The notes under the pieces: model-generated | What the model saw: only the letters and a program-made list of their open reading frames with translations | Told to the model about the DNA's origin: nothing | Databases searched by the model: none | Program-made: the position numbers and the translations under genes | Origin: an uncultured bacterium | Lineage (GTDB): Bacteria > Krumholzibacteriota > Krumholzibacteriia > LZORAL124-64-63 | Assembly: GCA_903912525.1 (NCBI GenBank) | Contig: CAIWHK010000030.1 | Span: 1-33,711 of the forward strand | Length of the DNA stretch: 33,711 nt | Direction: 5' to 3' | In this document: positions 24,910-31,800 of the stretch, in pieces | Layout: the number at the start of each line of letters is the position of its first letter | Numbering within the stretch: position 1 is the stretch's first letter

Positions 24910-25248
24910 CTACTCGACAATGTCCAGGCCAATGCGCTGGTCCGTCCGGGCGCTGTCCGCGGTCAGCAGCACGCGCAGGGCGCGGGCGGTCTGGCCGCCC
25001 TTGCCGATCACGCGGCCCAGGTCCTCGGGACTGACCTTCACCTGGTACACGTCGCGATCCTGCCTGCGCAGGATATCGACCGTCACGTCCGCGGGGCGAC
25101 TGACCAGGTTGACCACCACATAGCTGATGAGTTCGAGCACACGCTCCTGACCGATGGTCAGCTCATCACCCGTGGGCAGCGCAGCCGGCGTCACGTCGCC
25201 GTCGGTCGGGGCCAGTTCGGCCTCGAACTCGTCGCGCGGGGCGTTCAA
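24910..25248 (-). CDS. khpA: KH-domain RNA-binding protein KhpA (UPF0109)
   Basis: Small single-KH RNA-binding protein, a partner of KhpB/Jag in other bacteria and a standard neighbour of rpsP. The GxxG loop is visible as GRVIGKGGQTARALR, after a helix-strand region SYVVVNLVSRPADVTVDI. The frame from the TTG at 25248, which overlaps the rpsP stop as TTGA, gives 112 residues with an acidic 36-residue extension. An internal GTG at 25140 with AGGAG just upstream gives 76 residues, the usual KhpA size. There is no internal ATG. I give the long form but consider the GTG equally likely. Confidence 0.88.
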   Translation of the reverse strand: MNAPRDEFEAELAPTDGDVTPAALPTGDELTIGQERVLELISYVVVNLVSRPADVTVDILRRQDRDVYQVKVSPEDLGRVIGKGGQTARALRVLLTADSARTDQRIGLDIVE

Positions 25249-25808
25249 CTCTCGCCTTCCGCGGGCGCCTCGGCCCCGTCGCCTTCACCGGCGGCTTCGG
25301 CGGCTTCAGCAGCGGCGGCAGCGGCGGCAGCAGCGGCGGCGGCGGCGGCTTCGGCAGCCTCGGCGGCCTTCGCGGCGGCCTCAGCCTCGGCCTTGGCCTT
25401 CGCCTCGGCCTCTTCCTGCGCCTTCTTCTCCGCGGCGGCCTTCGCCACGCGGGCGGTCTTGTCCTGCGCGCGCTTGGCCTCGCCGGCCTCGGCGCCCTGC
25501 TTCCAGGTCGCCACGCGGGCCTCGATCTCGGAGGCGTCGACGCCCTGCTTCACCAGCGAGAACCGGTACAGGATGCCTTCGCCCTTCAGCAGAGCGCGCG
25601 CCGTGTCACTGAGGGTGGCGCCGCGGCTCAGCCAGGTGATGATCTCGTCCGTGTGCAGCTTCACGTCGAACGGATCACAGAAAGGATTGTAGTAGCCGAG
25701 ATTGGCCAGGTAGGCGCCGTCGCGCCGCTTGCGGTGGTCCATGGCGACCAGACGGTAGAACGGCCGCTTCTTGCGACCCATGCGCGTCAGACGAATCGTT
25801 GTCGACAC
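25245..25808 (-). CDS. rpsP: Small ribosomal subunit protein bS16 with a long Ala/Glu-rich C-terminal tail
   Basis: Residues 1-83 are a normal S16 (IRLTRMGRKKRPFYRLVAMD, LGYYNP, WLSRGATLSDTARALL). The remaining 100 or so residues are a low-complexity, charged, helical extension (KKAQEEAEAKAKAEAE) that includes a run of about 14 alanines and an acidic end; usual S16 is 80-95 residues. The GTG at 25808 was chosen for the GGGGAGG six bases upstream and because STTIRL is the family N-terminus. It precedes khpA with an overlap. The tail may contact neighbouring ribosomal elements or other factors; its role is unknown. Confidence 0.94.
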   Translation of the reverse strand: MSTTIRLTRMGRKKRPFYRLVAMDHRKRRDGAYLANLGYYNPFCDPFDVKLHTDEIITWLSRGATLSDTARALLKGEGILYRFSLVKQGVDASEIEARVATWKQGAEAGEAKRAQDKTARVAKAAAEKKAQEEAEAKAKAEAEAAAKAAEAAEAAAAAAAAAAAAAAEAAEAAGEGDGAEAPAEGES

Positions 25809-25864
25809 TATCAGCCTCCCCTTGCGTGGTGTCGCCGCGCGCACCATGCGCCCGGCGTGTGTGG

Positions 25865-25891
25865 CCCGCCGTGGCGGGAACCGAGGTTCCC
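25865..25891 (-). promoter_or_regulatory. Two overlapping hairpins in the ffh-rpsP gap
   Basis: On the minus strand GGGAACC-TC-GGTTCCC (25891-25876) and CCCGCC-AC-GGCGGG (25878-25865) share the CCC at 25878-25876 and so cannot both form completely. The arrangement, about 60 bases before the rpsP start, resembles an attenuator or a site for autogenous control. Function inferred only. Confidence 0.35.
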
Positions 25892-25908
25892 ACCGCGACC
25901 CGGCCCGA

Positions 25909-27255
25909 TCAGGCCCGGAACACCTTCTTGCCGAAGGCCTCCAGGCCGCCAGCGGCGTTGATGTCGCGCATCATCCGCCGCATGTCCCGGTACTGCTTGA
26001 GCAGCTTGTTCACCTGCGACACCGTGGTGCCGCTTCCGTTGGCGATGCGCTTGCGCCGCGAGCCGTTGATGATGTCCGGCTGCCGCCGCTCCTTCACCGT
26101 CATCGAGTTGATGATCGCCTCGACGTGGTGGAACTGCTTGTCGTCCACCTTGGCCTTGTCGAGCATGTCGCCGTCGACGCCCGGCAACATCTTGAGCACG
26201 CCCTTGAGCGGGCCCATCTTCTTCATCTGCCGGATCTGCGCCTGGAAGTCCTCCAGAGAGAACTCGCCCTGCGCGAAGCGACCGGCCAGCCGTTCGGCCG
26301 TCTCCGAATCCATCTTGTCCTGGGCCTGCTCGATGAGCGTCAGCACGTCGCCCATGCCCAGGATGCGCCCCGCCATGCGGTCGGGGTGGAAGACTTCGAG
26401 GTCCTCCAGCTTCTCGCCGACGCCCACCAGCTTGACCGGCTTGCCGGTCACTTCCAGCACGCTGAGCGCCGCGCCGCCGCGCGCATCGCCGTCCATCTTC
26501 GTCAGCACGACGCCGTCGAAGTCCAGGCGCGCCGCGAAGGTGCTGGCGATGTTCACGGCCTCCTGGCCGGTCATCGCGTCGAGCACCAGCAGCTTCTCGT
26601 CCATCGGCACCGTCTGCTGGATCGACTCGAGCTCGCCCATCAGGGTGTCGTCGATGTGCAGCCGACCCGCCGTGTCGATGATCAGGACGTCGCAGTTGTT
26701 GTCCTTCGCGCGGCGCTGGCCGAGCTTGACGATCTGCGACGCGTTCTTCCGCTCGCGATCGCTGTGCACCAGCACGCCGATGCTGTCGCCGATCACGTGC
26801 AGCTGGTCGATGGCGGCCGGGCGGTAGATGTCCGCCGCCACGAGCATCGGGGTGCGACCCTCCTTCTTCAGGCGCAGCGCTAGCTTGCCGCAGAAGGTCG
26901 TCTTGCCCGAGCCCTGCAGGCCCATGACCATCACCGTGGCCAGGCCCTTGTTCTTCGCCTTCGCCGGGTCCAGGTTCAACTCGCGCGCCTGGCCGCCCAG
27001 CAGCGCCGTCAGCTCGTCGTTGACGATGCCGACCACCTGCTGTGCCGGGGTCAGGCTGCCCAGGACATCCTGGCCCAGGGCCTTCTCACGGATGTTGGCG
27101 ACGAGCTTCTTGGCGACGTTGTAGTTGACGTCAGCCTCGAGCAGCGCCAGACGCACCTCGCGGAGCGCATCCTTGATGTTGTCCTCGGTCAGGCGTTCGG
27201 CGCCGGACAGCTTCTTCAGCGTCGCGTCGAGCCGCCTGGTCAGGTCCTGGAACAC
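25909..27255 (-). CDS. ffh: Signal recognition particle protein Ffh (SRP54)
   Basis: GTPase of the signal recognition particle; binds 4.5S RNA and signal sequences and delivers ribosomes to FtsY at the membrane. The 448-residue protein has the N domain (1-85), the G domain with GLQGSGKTT (112-120), DTAGR (194-198) and TKMDGDARGG (from 252), and a methionine-rich M domain with SGTTVSQVNKLLKQYRDMR for RNA binding. The start is a GTG (VFQDLTRRL) with only a weak GGGA upstream. It is the first gene of the ffh-rpsP-khpA-rimM-trmD-rplS-rnhB-yraN cluster. Confidence 0.97.
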   Translation of the reverse strand: MFQDLTRRLDATLKKLSGAERLTEDNIKDALREVRLALLEADVNYNVAKKLVANIREKALGQDVLGSLTPAQQVVGIVNDELTALLGGQARELNLDPAKAKNKGLATVMVMGLQGSGKTTFCGKLALRLKKEGRTPMLVAADIYRPAAIDQLHVIGDSIGVLVHSDRERKNASQIVKLGQRRAKDNNCDVLIIDTAGRLHIDDTLMGELESIQQTVPMDEKLLVLDAMTGQEAVNIASTFAARLDFDGVVLTKMDGDARGGAALSVLEVTGKPVKLVGVGEKLEDLEVFHPDRMAGRILGMGDVLTLIEQAQDKMDSETAERLAGRFAQGEFSLEDFQAQIRQMKKMGPLKGVLKMLPGVDGDMLDKAKVDDKQFHHVEAIINSMTVKERRQPDIINGSRRKRIANGSGTTVSQVNKLLKQYRDMRRMMRDINAAGGLEAFGKKVFRA

Positions 27256-27446
27256 GAGAATCCCGTCCGTTCCGACGTCCGTAACACCCCGCCCGCCCCG
27301 TCGGCGGCAGGCGACGGCAAAAGGGCGTGCCCACCCGTGGACGCCGCCGTGATGGGCGGCGCCTGCCGGGCTTGGCGCGCATCCTTCGCAAAATCAATAA
27401 CTTACGGACATCGCCCCGCCGCTTCCGCGGCGCGAACCAAGGCCCG
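27256..27446 (-). other. Leader and presumed promoter region of the ffh cluster
   Basis: No gene is seen. An A/T-rich patch (27388-27405; minus strand GTAAGTTATTGATTTTGC) just after the rpe terminator is the likeliest promoter zone, but I cannot match a -35. Further down, inverted arms CGGCAGGCG (27305-27313) and its complement (27360-27368), with inner arms ACGGC (27314-27318) and GCCGT (27346-27350), predict a structured 5' leader. I looked for a 4.5S RNA tetraloop signature and did not find it. Confidence 0.35.
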
Positions 27447-27471
27447 AAAACCGCCGAAGCGTGTTCGGCGG
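27447..27471 (-). terminator. Intrinsic terminator of the queA-to-rpe operon
   Basis: On the minus strand CCGCCGAA-CACGC-TTCGGCGG (27471-27451) is a perfect 8-bp stem followed at once by TTTT (27450-27447). It lies 58 bases after the rpe stop and separates the two minus-strand clusters. Confidence 0.85.
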
Positions 27472-27528
27472 ACCTGCTAATCTAGCATCTGGTCGGGATT
27501 TGGGCAAGGACGGCGCTGGCGGCCGGGG

Positions 27529-28203
27529 TCACCCCCGCAGCAGGTCCGTCCGCTGCTTCCGATCGGCAGCCTTCAGCAGCCAGGAGCCGCTGACGAGGAT
27601 GTCCGCCCCCGCCTCGCGGCACAGGGCGCCGGTCACGTCGTTGATGCCGCCATCGACCGAGATCTGCCAGCGGCCGCCGGTCTGCTGACGGAACTCGCGC
27701 AGCGCGGCAATGCGACCGGGCGCCGCCGGGTCGAACGACTGGCCGCCGAAACCGGGCGGCACGCTCATCACCAGCACCAGGTCGACGCGGTCCAGCAGCG
27801 GCCTGACGTCGCCGAGGTCGGTGGCCGGCTTGAGTGACAGGCCGCGCCGGCAACCGAGCTCGCCGATGCGGTCGAGTGCGGAGCCGCAGTCGCAGGCTGC
27901 CTCCACATGGATGGTGATGGCATCGACACCGCTGGCCGCGAACTGCTCGAGGTAGCGGTGCGGATGCGTCATCATCAGGTGGGCGTCCAGAGGCACCGTC
28001 GTCAACCGGCGGATCGCCTCGCAGATGAACGGGCCGAACGTAAGGTTCGGCACGAAGTGGCCGTCCATCACGTCCAGGTGCATGAGGTCGGCGCCCGCAG
28101 CCGCGAGCGCTGTCAGTTCGCCGCCGAGGTCGGCGAAGTCCGCCGACAGCAGCGAGGGCGCAACCAGTGCGCGCCCCTCAGCGGGACGAGGCCACAAGCT
28201 CAA
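27529..28203 (-). CDS. rpe: Ribulose-phosphate 3-epimerase
   Basis: Interconverts ribulose-5-phosphate and xylulose-5-phosphate in the pentose-phosphate pathway. The TIM-barrel motifs are APSLLSADFADL, MHLDVMDGHFVPN (metal ligands His and Asp), DAHLMM, VMSVPPGFGGQSF and ISVDGGIN (metal ligand Asp). There is no ATG near the expected start. The TTG at 28203, with GGGGGAAG upstream, gives 224 residues (E. coli 225) and overlaps the PASTA gene by 26 bases. A CTG at 28167 with GAGGGG six bases upstream, just after the PASTA stop, would give 212. The enzyme call is firm; the start is not. Confidence 0.93.
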   Translation of the reverse strand: MSLWPRPAEGRALVAPSLLSADFADLGGELTALAAAGADLMHLDVMDGHFVPNLTFGPFICEAIRRLTTVPLDAHLMMTHPHRYLEQFAASGVDAITIHVEAACDCGSALDRIGELGCRRGLSLKPATDLGDVRPLLDRVDLVLVMSVPPGFGGQSFDPAAPGRIAALREFRQQTGGRWQISVDGGINDVTGALCREAGADILVSGSWLLKAADRKQRTDLLRG

Positions 28204-28903
28204 TCTCTTCCCCCCGGGCCACGCGGCGACCGGCCGCGGGCCGCTGTTCAAGGACCGTATTGCCCTGCCGCCCGCCGCCGCGCTCGTTGCGCACGCGGCC
28301 GAGTTTCAGGCCGGCCTTCTCGATGAGTTCCTTGGCGCGCGCCAGGGACTGGCCGCGCAGGTCCGGCATCATGAACATGGGTGCGGGGCCCGGTTCGGCC
28401 ACGGCCAGGCTGACCGTGGCGCCGCGATAGAGGCGCGTGCCCGGCTGCGGCTCCTGACCGACGACCGTCGGCTCGGCCAGGCCCGGCTGCACCAGGCGCG
28501 CGACGCGTCCGCCGCGGAAGGTATCACGGTCGAGCGTGATGCCCGCCTGGCGCTCGGACTGGCCGAGCAGGTCGGGCGCCGGTGTCGTGGCGACGCCCGC
28601 GCTGACGACCACCTTCACCATGCGGCCGCGGCGGATGCCCGTCTGGGCGGCCGGCACCTGGTCGGTGATGAGTCCTGCACCCATCGTCGCGTGCGGGCTG
28701 GTGCGGGAGACCTCGACCTCGAGCGCGAGCGGCCGCAGCAGGTCGGCCGCGGCCTGAGGCGAGGCGCCGCGCAGGTCCGGAACGACCACAACCTTGTTGC
28801 TGTGCACGAGCGACGGCAATACCAGGAAGTTGATGCCCGCGACGAGCACCCCGACGACCGCGCCGGCGATGCCGAGCAGGAGCAGGAATTTCCACAGCTT
28901 CAC
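28178..28903 (-). CDS. Membrane-anchored protein with three PASTA domains and no kinase
   Basis: PASTA domains bind peptidoglycan fragments or beta-lactams in Ser/Thr kinases and some PBPs. This 241-residue protein has a membrane helix at residues 4-30 and then three PASTA repeats (about 38-103, 105-171 and 175-240), each with the (V/M)PDL(R/L)G and QxPxxGxxxxxG pattern. There is no cytoplasmic kinase or transpeptidase domain. The start is GTG with AGGAGG nine bases upstream; this ribosome binding site adjoins the rsmB stop. In Bacillus-type operons the order is fmt-rsmB-(rlmN-prpC)-prkC-rsgA-rpe, so the gene stands where the PASTA kinase is expected. Probable role: envelope sensing or peptidoglycan binding. 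Confidence 0.92.
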   Translation of the reverse strand: MKLWKFLLLLGIAGAVVGVLVAGINFLVLPSLVHSNKVVVVPDLRGASPQAAADLLRPLALEVEVSRTSPHATMGAGLITDQVPAAQTGIRRGRMVKVVVSAGVATTPAPDLLGQSERQAGITLDRDTFRGGRVARLVQPGLAEPTVVGQEPQPGTRLYRGATVSLAVAEPGPAPMFMMPDLRGQSLARAKELIEKAGLKLGRVRNERGGGRQGNTVLEQRPAAGRRVARGEEIELVASSR

Positions 28904-28909
28904 GGTCGG

Positions 28910-30292
28910 TCACCTCCTTCTGAGACGGGCGGCGAAGAAGCCGTCACCCCGCGCTTCGTGGGGCAGCCAGAGGCGCTGCCAGCGCCCTTCATCGTCGGGC
29001 CAGGGCTCGAGGTCGGCGCGCGCGGCCAGCAGCGTGGCGACCACGGCTTCGTCCTCCTCCGGCTCCAGCGAACACGTCGCGTAGAGCAGGCAGCCGCCGG
29101 GTCTCAGCAGGTCGGCCGCCTGCACCGCGAGTTCGGTCAGGCGCCCGGCACTGCGCGTGACGTGCTGCTCGCGCAGCCGCCAGCGGCCTTCCGGGTGGTG
29201 GCGCAGCACGCCCGTGCCGCTGCACGGTCCGTCGAGCAGGACCACGTCCAGCGAACCGGTCGCGAGCGCCGGTTGCCGACCATCGGCTAATACCACGCCG
29301 ACGTCGCCGGCCTCAATCCTTTTCAAGGTATCGCCCAACAACTGTGTCCGCTCGCGCGCGCTGTCGGCCGCGAGCAGGTAGCCGGGCCACCAGCCGGCCA
29401 GCAGCGCCGTCTTGCCGCCGGGAGCCGCGCAAAGATCGACCAGCCGGCTCGCCGGCCCCGCGGCTTCGACCGCGTCGCCCACCAGCCACGTCGTCGCCTC
29501 CTGAACCGTCGCATCCTGCACGATCAGCCCAGGGTGCCCGGCCAGCAGCGCGGTGAGCGCGGCGCGGTCGCAACCGTCGCCGACAACCACGGCGCGCGGC
29601 ACGCGCGGATGCAGCGCTGCGGCGAAGCCGGCCTCGGCCAGGCGCGCCAGCGTCGCGTCGAGCTCTGCCGCGCGCCGCACGTGCAGCGTGACCGGCACCG
29701 ACTCGTTGTTCCAGGCGCACAGGTCATCACAGGCTGCAGTACCGTGGCGCCCGCGCCAGCGCTCGACCAGCCAGAGCGGGTGCGAATGCCAGGCCGCCTG
29801 CCAGGCCGCGCTGCCGGGCTTCAGGTCGTCGAACCACGGTCGCAGCCGCGCCTCGCGCGCCGCGCGGCCCGACAGCGGGTCCTCGCCGAACACGTCGCGC
29901 CGCACGTTCTGCATCAGACCGTTGACGTAGCCCACCGAGCGCGCACCGGCGCGGCGGCGGCACAGCTCGGCGGTCTCGTTCAGGGCGGCGTGCGGAGGCA
30001 CGCCGTCCAGCCCGCACAGCTGGTGCAGGCCCAGGCGCAGCACGGCCGCAACGGCGGGATCGGGGCGGCCTCGTCGGCGACTGAAGCGCGTGATGAGGTG
30101 GTCGTAGCGCGCCTGCCACTGCAGGCTGCCGCGGACCAGCTCGGCCAGCAGGCCGCGGTCGCGCGGATGCGCCAGGGACAGCGCCTTGTCGAGTTCGCGG
30201 TCCAGCCGGCGGCCCTCGTGCACGGCCATCAGGACGGCATGGGCCAGGTCCCTGACCGGGGGCAGCGAGCCGCGGACCGGGCCTGCGCTCAT
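28910..30292 (-). CDS. rsmB: 16S rRNA m5C967 methyltransferase
   Basis: Methylates C967 of 16S rRNA using S-adenosylmethionine. The 460-residue protein has an N-terminal NusB-like RNA-binding domain (about 10-140) and a NOP2/Sun catalytic domain: DLCAAPGGKT (from 286, cofactor site), DGPCSGTG (C357, motif IV release cysteine) and ATCSLEPEEDE (C407, motif VI nucleophile). Both cysteines are present. The ATG at 30292 overlaps the fmt stop as ATGA, the usual fmt-rsmB coupling. Confidence 0.96.
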   Translation of the reverse strand: MSAGPVRGSLPPVRDLAHAVLMAVHEGRRLDRELDKALSLAHPRDRGLLAELVRGSLQWQARYDHLITRFSRRRGRPDPAVAAVLRLGLHQLCGLDGVPPHAALNETAELCRRRAGARSVGYVNGLMQNVRRDVFGEDPLSGRAAREARLRPWFDDLKPGSAAWQAAWHSHPLWLVERWRGRHGTAACDDLCAWNNESVPVTLHVRRAAELDATLARLAEAGFAAALHPRVPRAVVVGDGCDRAALTALLAGHPGLIVQDATVQEATTWLVGDAVEAAGPASRLVDLCAAPGGKTALLAGWWPGYLLAADSARERTQLLGDTLKRIEAGDVGVVLADGRQPALATGSLDVVLLDGPCSGTGVLRHHPEGRWRLREQHVTRSAGRLTELAVQAADLLRPGGCLLYATCSLEPEEDEAVVATLLAARADLEPWPDDEGRWQRLWLPHEARGDGFFAARLRRR

Positions 30293-31224
30293 GAACGAAG
30301 GACGTCGCCGGTGCGGATTGCGAAACCGCGCAGGAACTCGGCCACCGGCAGCGGCTTCTTGCCCGGGACCTGCAGGCCCGTCAGCAGCAGCGCGCCCTGG
30401 CCGCAGGCCACCACCACGCCGCCGTCGTGCACCGCAAGCACGGTGCCGGGTTCGCGCGCGCCGGGGTTGAGCGACATCGGCCGCGCCTGCGTGATCTTCA
30501 GCATCTGCTCGCCCAGGAAGGTCGTGCACCCGGGCCAGGGCTGCAGCGCGCGCACCTGGTTGTGCACCGTGACCACGTCGCGGTCCCAGCGCACGGCCGA
30601 CAGCGCGCGCGTCAGCTTGGGCGCGTACACGGCGCCGCTGTCGTCCTGAACCTCAGGTACGACCTGACCCGACGGCAGCGCGCGCAGCACTTCGAGCAGC
30701 AGGTCGGCGCCCTGGCCGGCCAGGCGCTCGAGCAGTTCTCCGGCAGTGTCCTCGGGACCGATGGGCACCGCCCGCAGGCCGAGGATGGGGCCGGTATCGA
30801 CGCCCGGGTCCATGCGCATGATGGTCACGCCGGACCAGGTGTCGCCGTGCAGGATCGAGTACTGGACCGGCGAGACGCCGCGCCAGCGCGGCAGCAGGCT
30901 CGCATGCACGTTGATGCAGCCGTAGCGGGGGGTCGACAACAGCGGTTCGCGCAGGATGTGGCCGAAGGCGGCGACGATGATGGCGTCCGGCTCGCAGGCG
31001 AGCACCTCGGCGCTGACCGCCGCGTTCTCGCCGCGCCCGAACTCGCGCACCGGCAGGTGGTGCTCCAGCGCGACTTCCTTGACCGCCGTCGGCAGCAGGT
31101 GGCGGCCACGGCCCGCCGGGCGGTCGGGCTGGGTCACGACCAGCCGCACATCGAACCGCGCCTCGATCAGGGCTTCGAGGCTCGGGACGGCGAAATCGGG
31201 CGAGCCCATGAACACGACTCTCAT
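30289..31224 (-). CDS. fmt: Methionyl-tRNA formyltransferase
   Basis: Formylates initiator Met-tRNA using 10-formyl-tetrahydrofolate. The 311-residue length is normal. The catalytic triad is N105, H107 (NVHASLLPRWRG) and D143 (MDPGVDTGPI), followed by the C-terminal OB-like domain (PKLTR..., LQPWPG). The usual GAAP after RWRG reads GVSP. AAGGA precedes the ATG. There is no def (peptide deformylase) next to it, unlike in many operons; it may be elsewhere in the genome. Confidence 0.97.
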   Translation of the reverse strand: MRVVFMGSPDFAVPSLEALIEARFDVRLVVTQPDRPAGRGRHLLPTAVKEVALEHHLPVREFGRGENAAVSAEVLACEPDAIIVAAFGHILREPLLSTPRYGCINVHASLLPRWRGVSPVQYSILHGDTWSGVTIMRMDPGVDTGPILGLRAVPIGPEDTAGELLERLAGQGADLLLEVLRALPSGQVVPEVQDDSGAVYAPKLTRALSAVRWDRDVVTVHNQVRALQPWPGCTTFLGEQMLKITQARPMSLNPGAREPGTVLAVHDGGVVVACGQGALLLTGLQVPGKKPLPVAEFLRGFAIRTGDVLRS

Positions 31225-31279
31225 CGGTCGTCCTTTGCTGCACCGTGGGCGCGGACATCCGCGCGGACGTCTGCGGGGC

Positions 31280-31304
31280 CGGGCGTCACCGGATGCGACG
31301 CCCG
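31280..31304. repeat. Inverted repeat between yajC and fmt
   Basis: An 8-bp perfect stem (CGGGCGTC / GACGCCCG) with a 9-base loop lies 16 bases beyond the yajC stop. Without a U-tract it is more likely an mRNA stabiliser or weak terminator than a strong stop. Confidence 0.4.
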
Positions 31305-31320
31305 ACTCCCGTGACCTGCC

Positions 31321-31650
31321 CTACTCCTGCGTGACGGCCTGGATGGCGCCCTTGGCGACCTCGACCTTCACGTTCTCGGCGATCATGATGACCATGACCT
31401 CGCCCTTGATGTCCTTGACGGTGCCGTAGAGGCCGCCGGTCGTCAGCACGCGATCGCCGCGCTGGATCGCTTCGAGCATCTTCTTGCGCTGGTCCTGCTG
31501 CTTTTTCTGCGGGCGCAGGATGAGGAACCAGAAGATGACAACCATCGAGCCGATGAAGACGACGTTCATGATGATCGGCTGGGCGCCACCGGGAGCGGCG
31601 GCAGCCTGGGCGAGCGGGGTGGCCGAGGCCAGGACGGTCACGGGAAGCAT
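31321..31650 (-). CDS. yajC: Preprotein translocase accessory subunit YajC
   Basis: Small single-pass inner-membrane protein of the SecDF-YajC complex. The 109 residues fit the family (about 110). One membrane helix (about 28-47, MNVVFIGSMVVIFWFLILRP) is followed by the hallmark PQKKQQ and GDRVLTTGGLYGTV. The ATG at 31650 was chosen because AAGGAG lies six bases upstream; two earlier ATGs in frame have no such site. The gene follows tgt, its standard neighbour, but secD and secF are not in the window. Confidence 0.95.
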   Translation of the reverse strand: MLPVTVLASATPLAQAAAAPGGAQPIIMNVVFIGSMVVIFWFLILRPQKKQQDQRKKMLEAIQRGDRVLTTGGLYGTVKDIKGEVMVIMIAENVKVEVAKGAIQAVTQE

Positions 31651-31735
31651 GGACATCTCCTTGCTGGGGATGGTCGACATGGCGCCCCGGTGGGGCGTGT
31701 CGAGGTCCGGTCCGGGGAAACAATGACATCCGGCC

Positions 31736-31767
31736 GCCCCGGGGGCAAGGCGGGGGCTTCCCGGGGC
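31736..31767. repeat. GC-rich inverted repeat between tgt and yajC
   Basis: Arms GCCCCGGG and CCCGGGGC (31736-31743 and 31760-31767) lie in the 150-base tgt-yajC gap, with a second smaller repeat CGCCCC-GGT-GGGGCG (31683-31697) nearby. No clear promoter was found. They may be weak terminators or spacers within an operon. Confidence 0.35.
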
Positions 31768-31800
31768 CGGGTCGCCGCCGACCGGCCGTCGCGGCGCCGG

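Noticed and set aside
27256-27446. 4.5S (SRP) RNA gene next to ffh
   Set aside because: The conserved GGAAG/AGCAG domain IV signature is not present.
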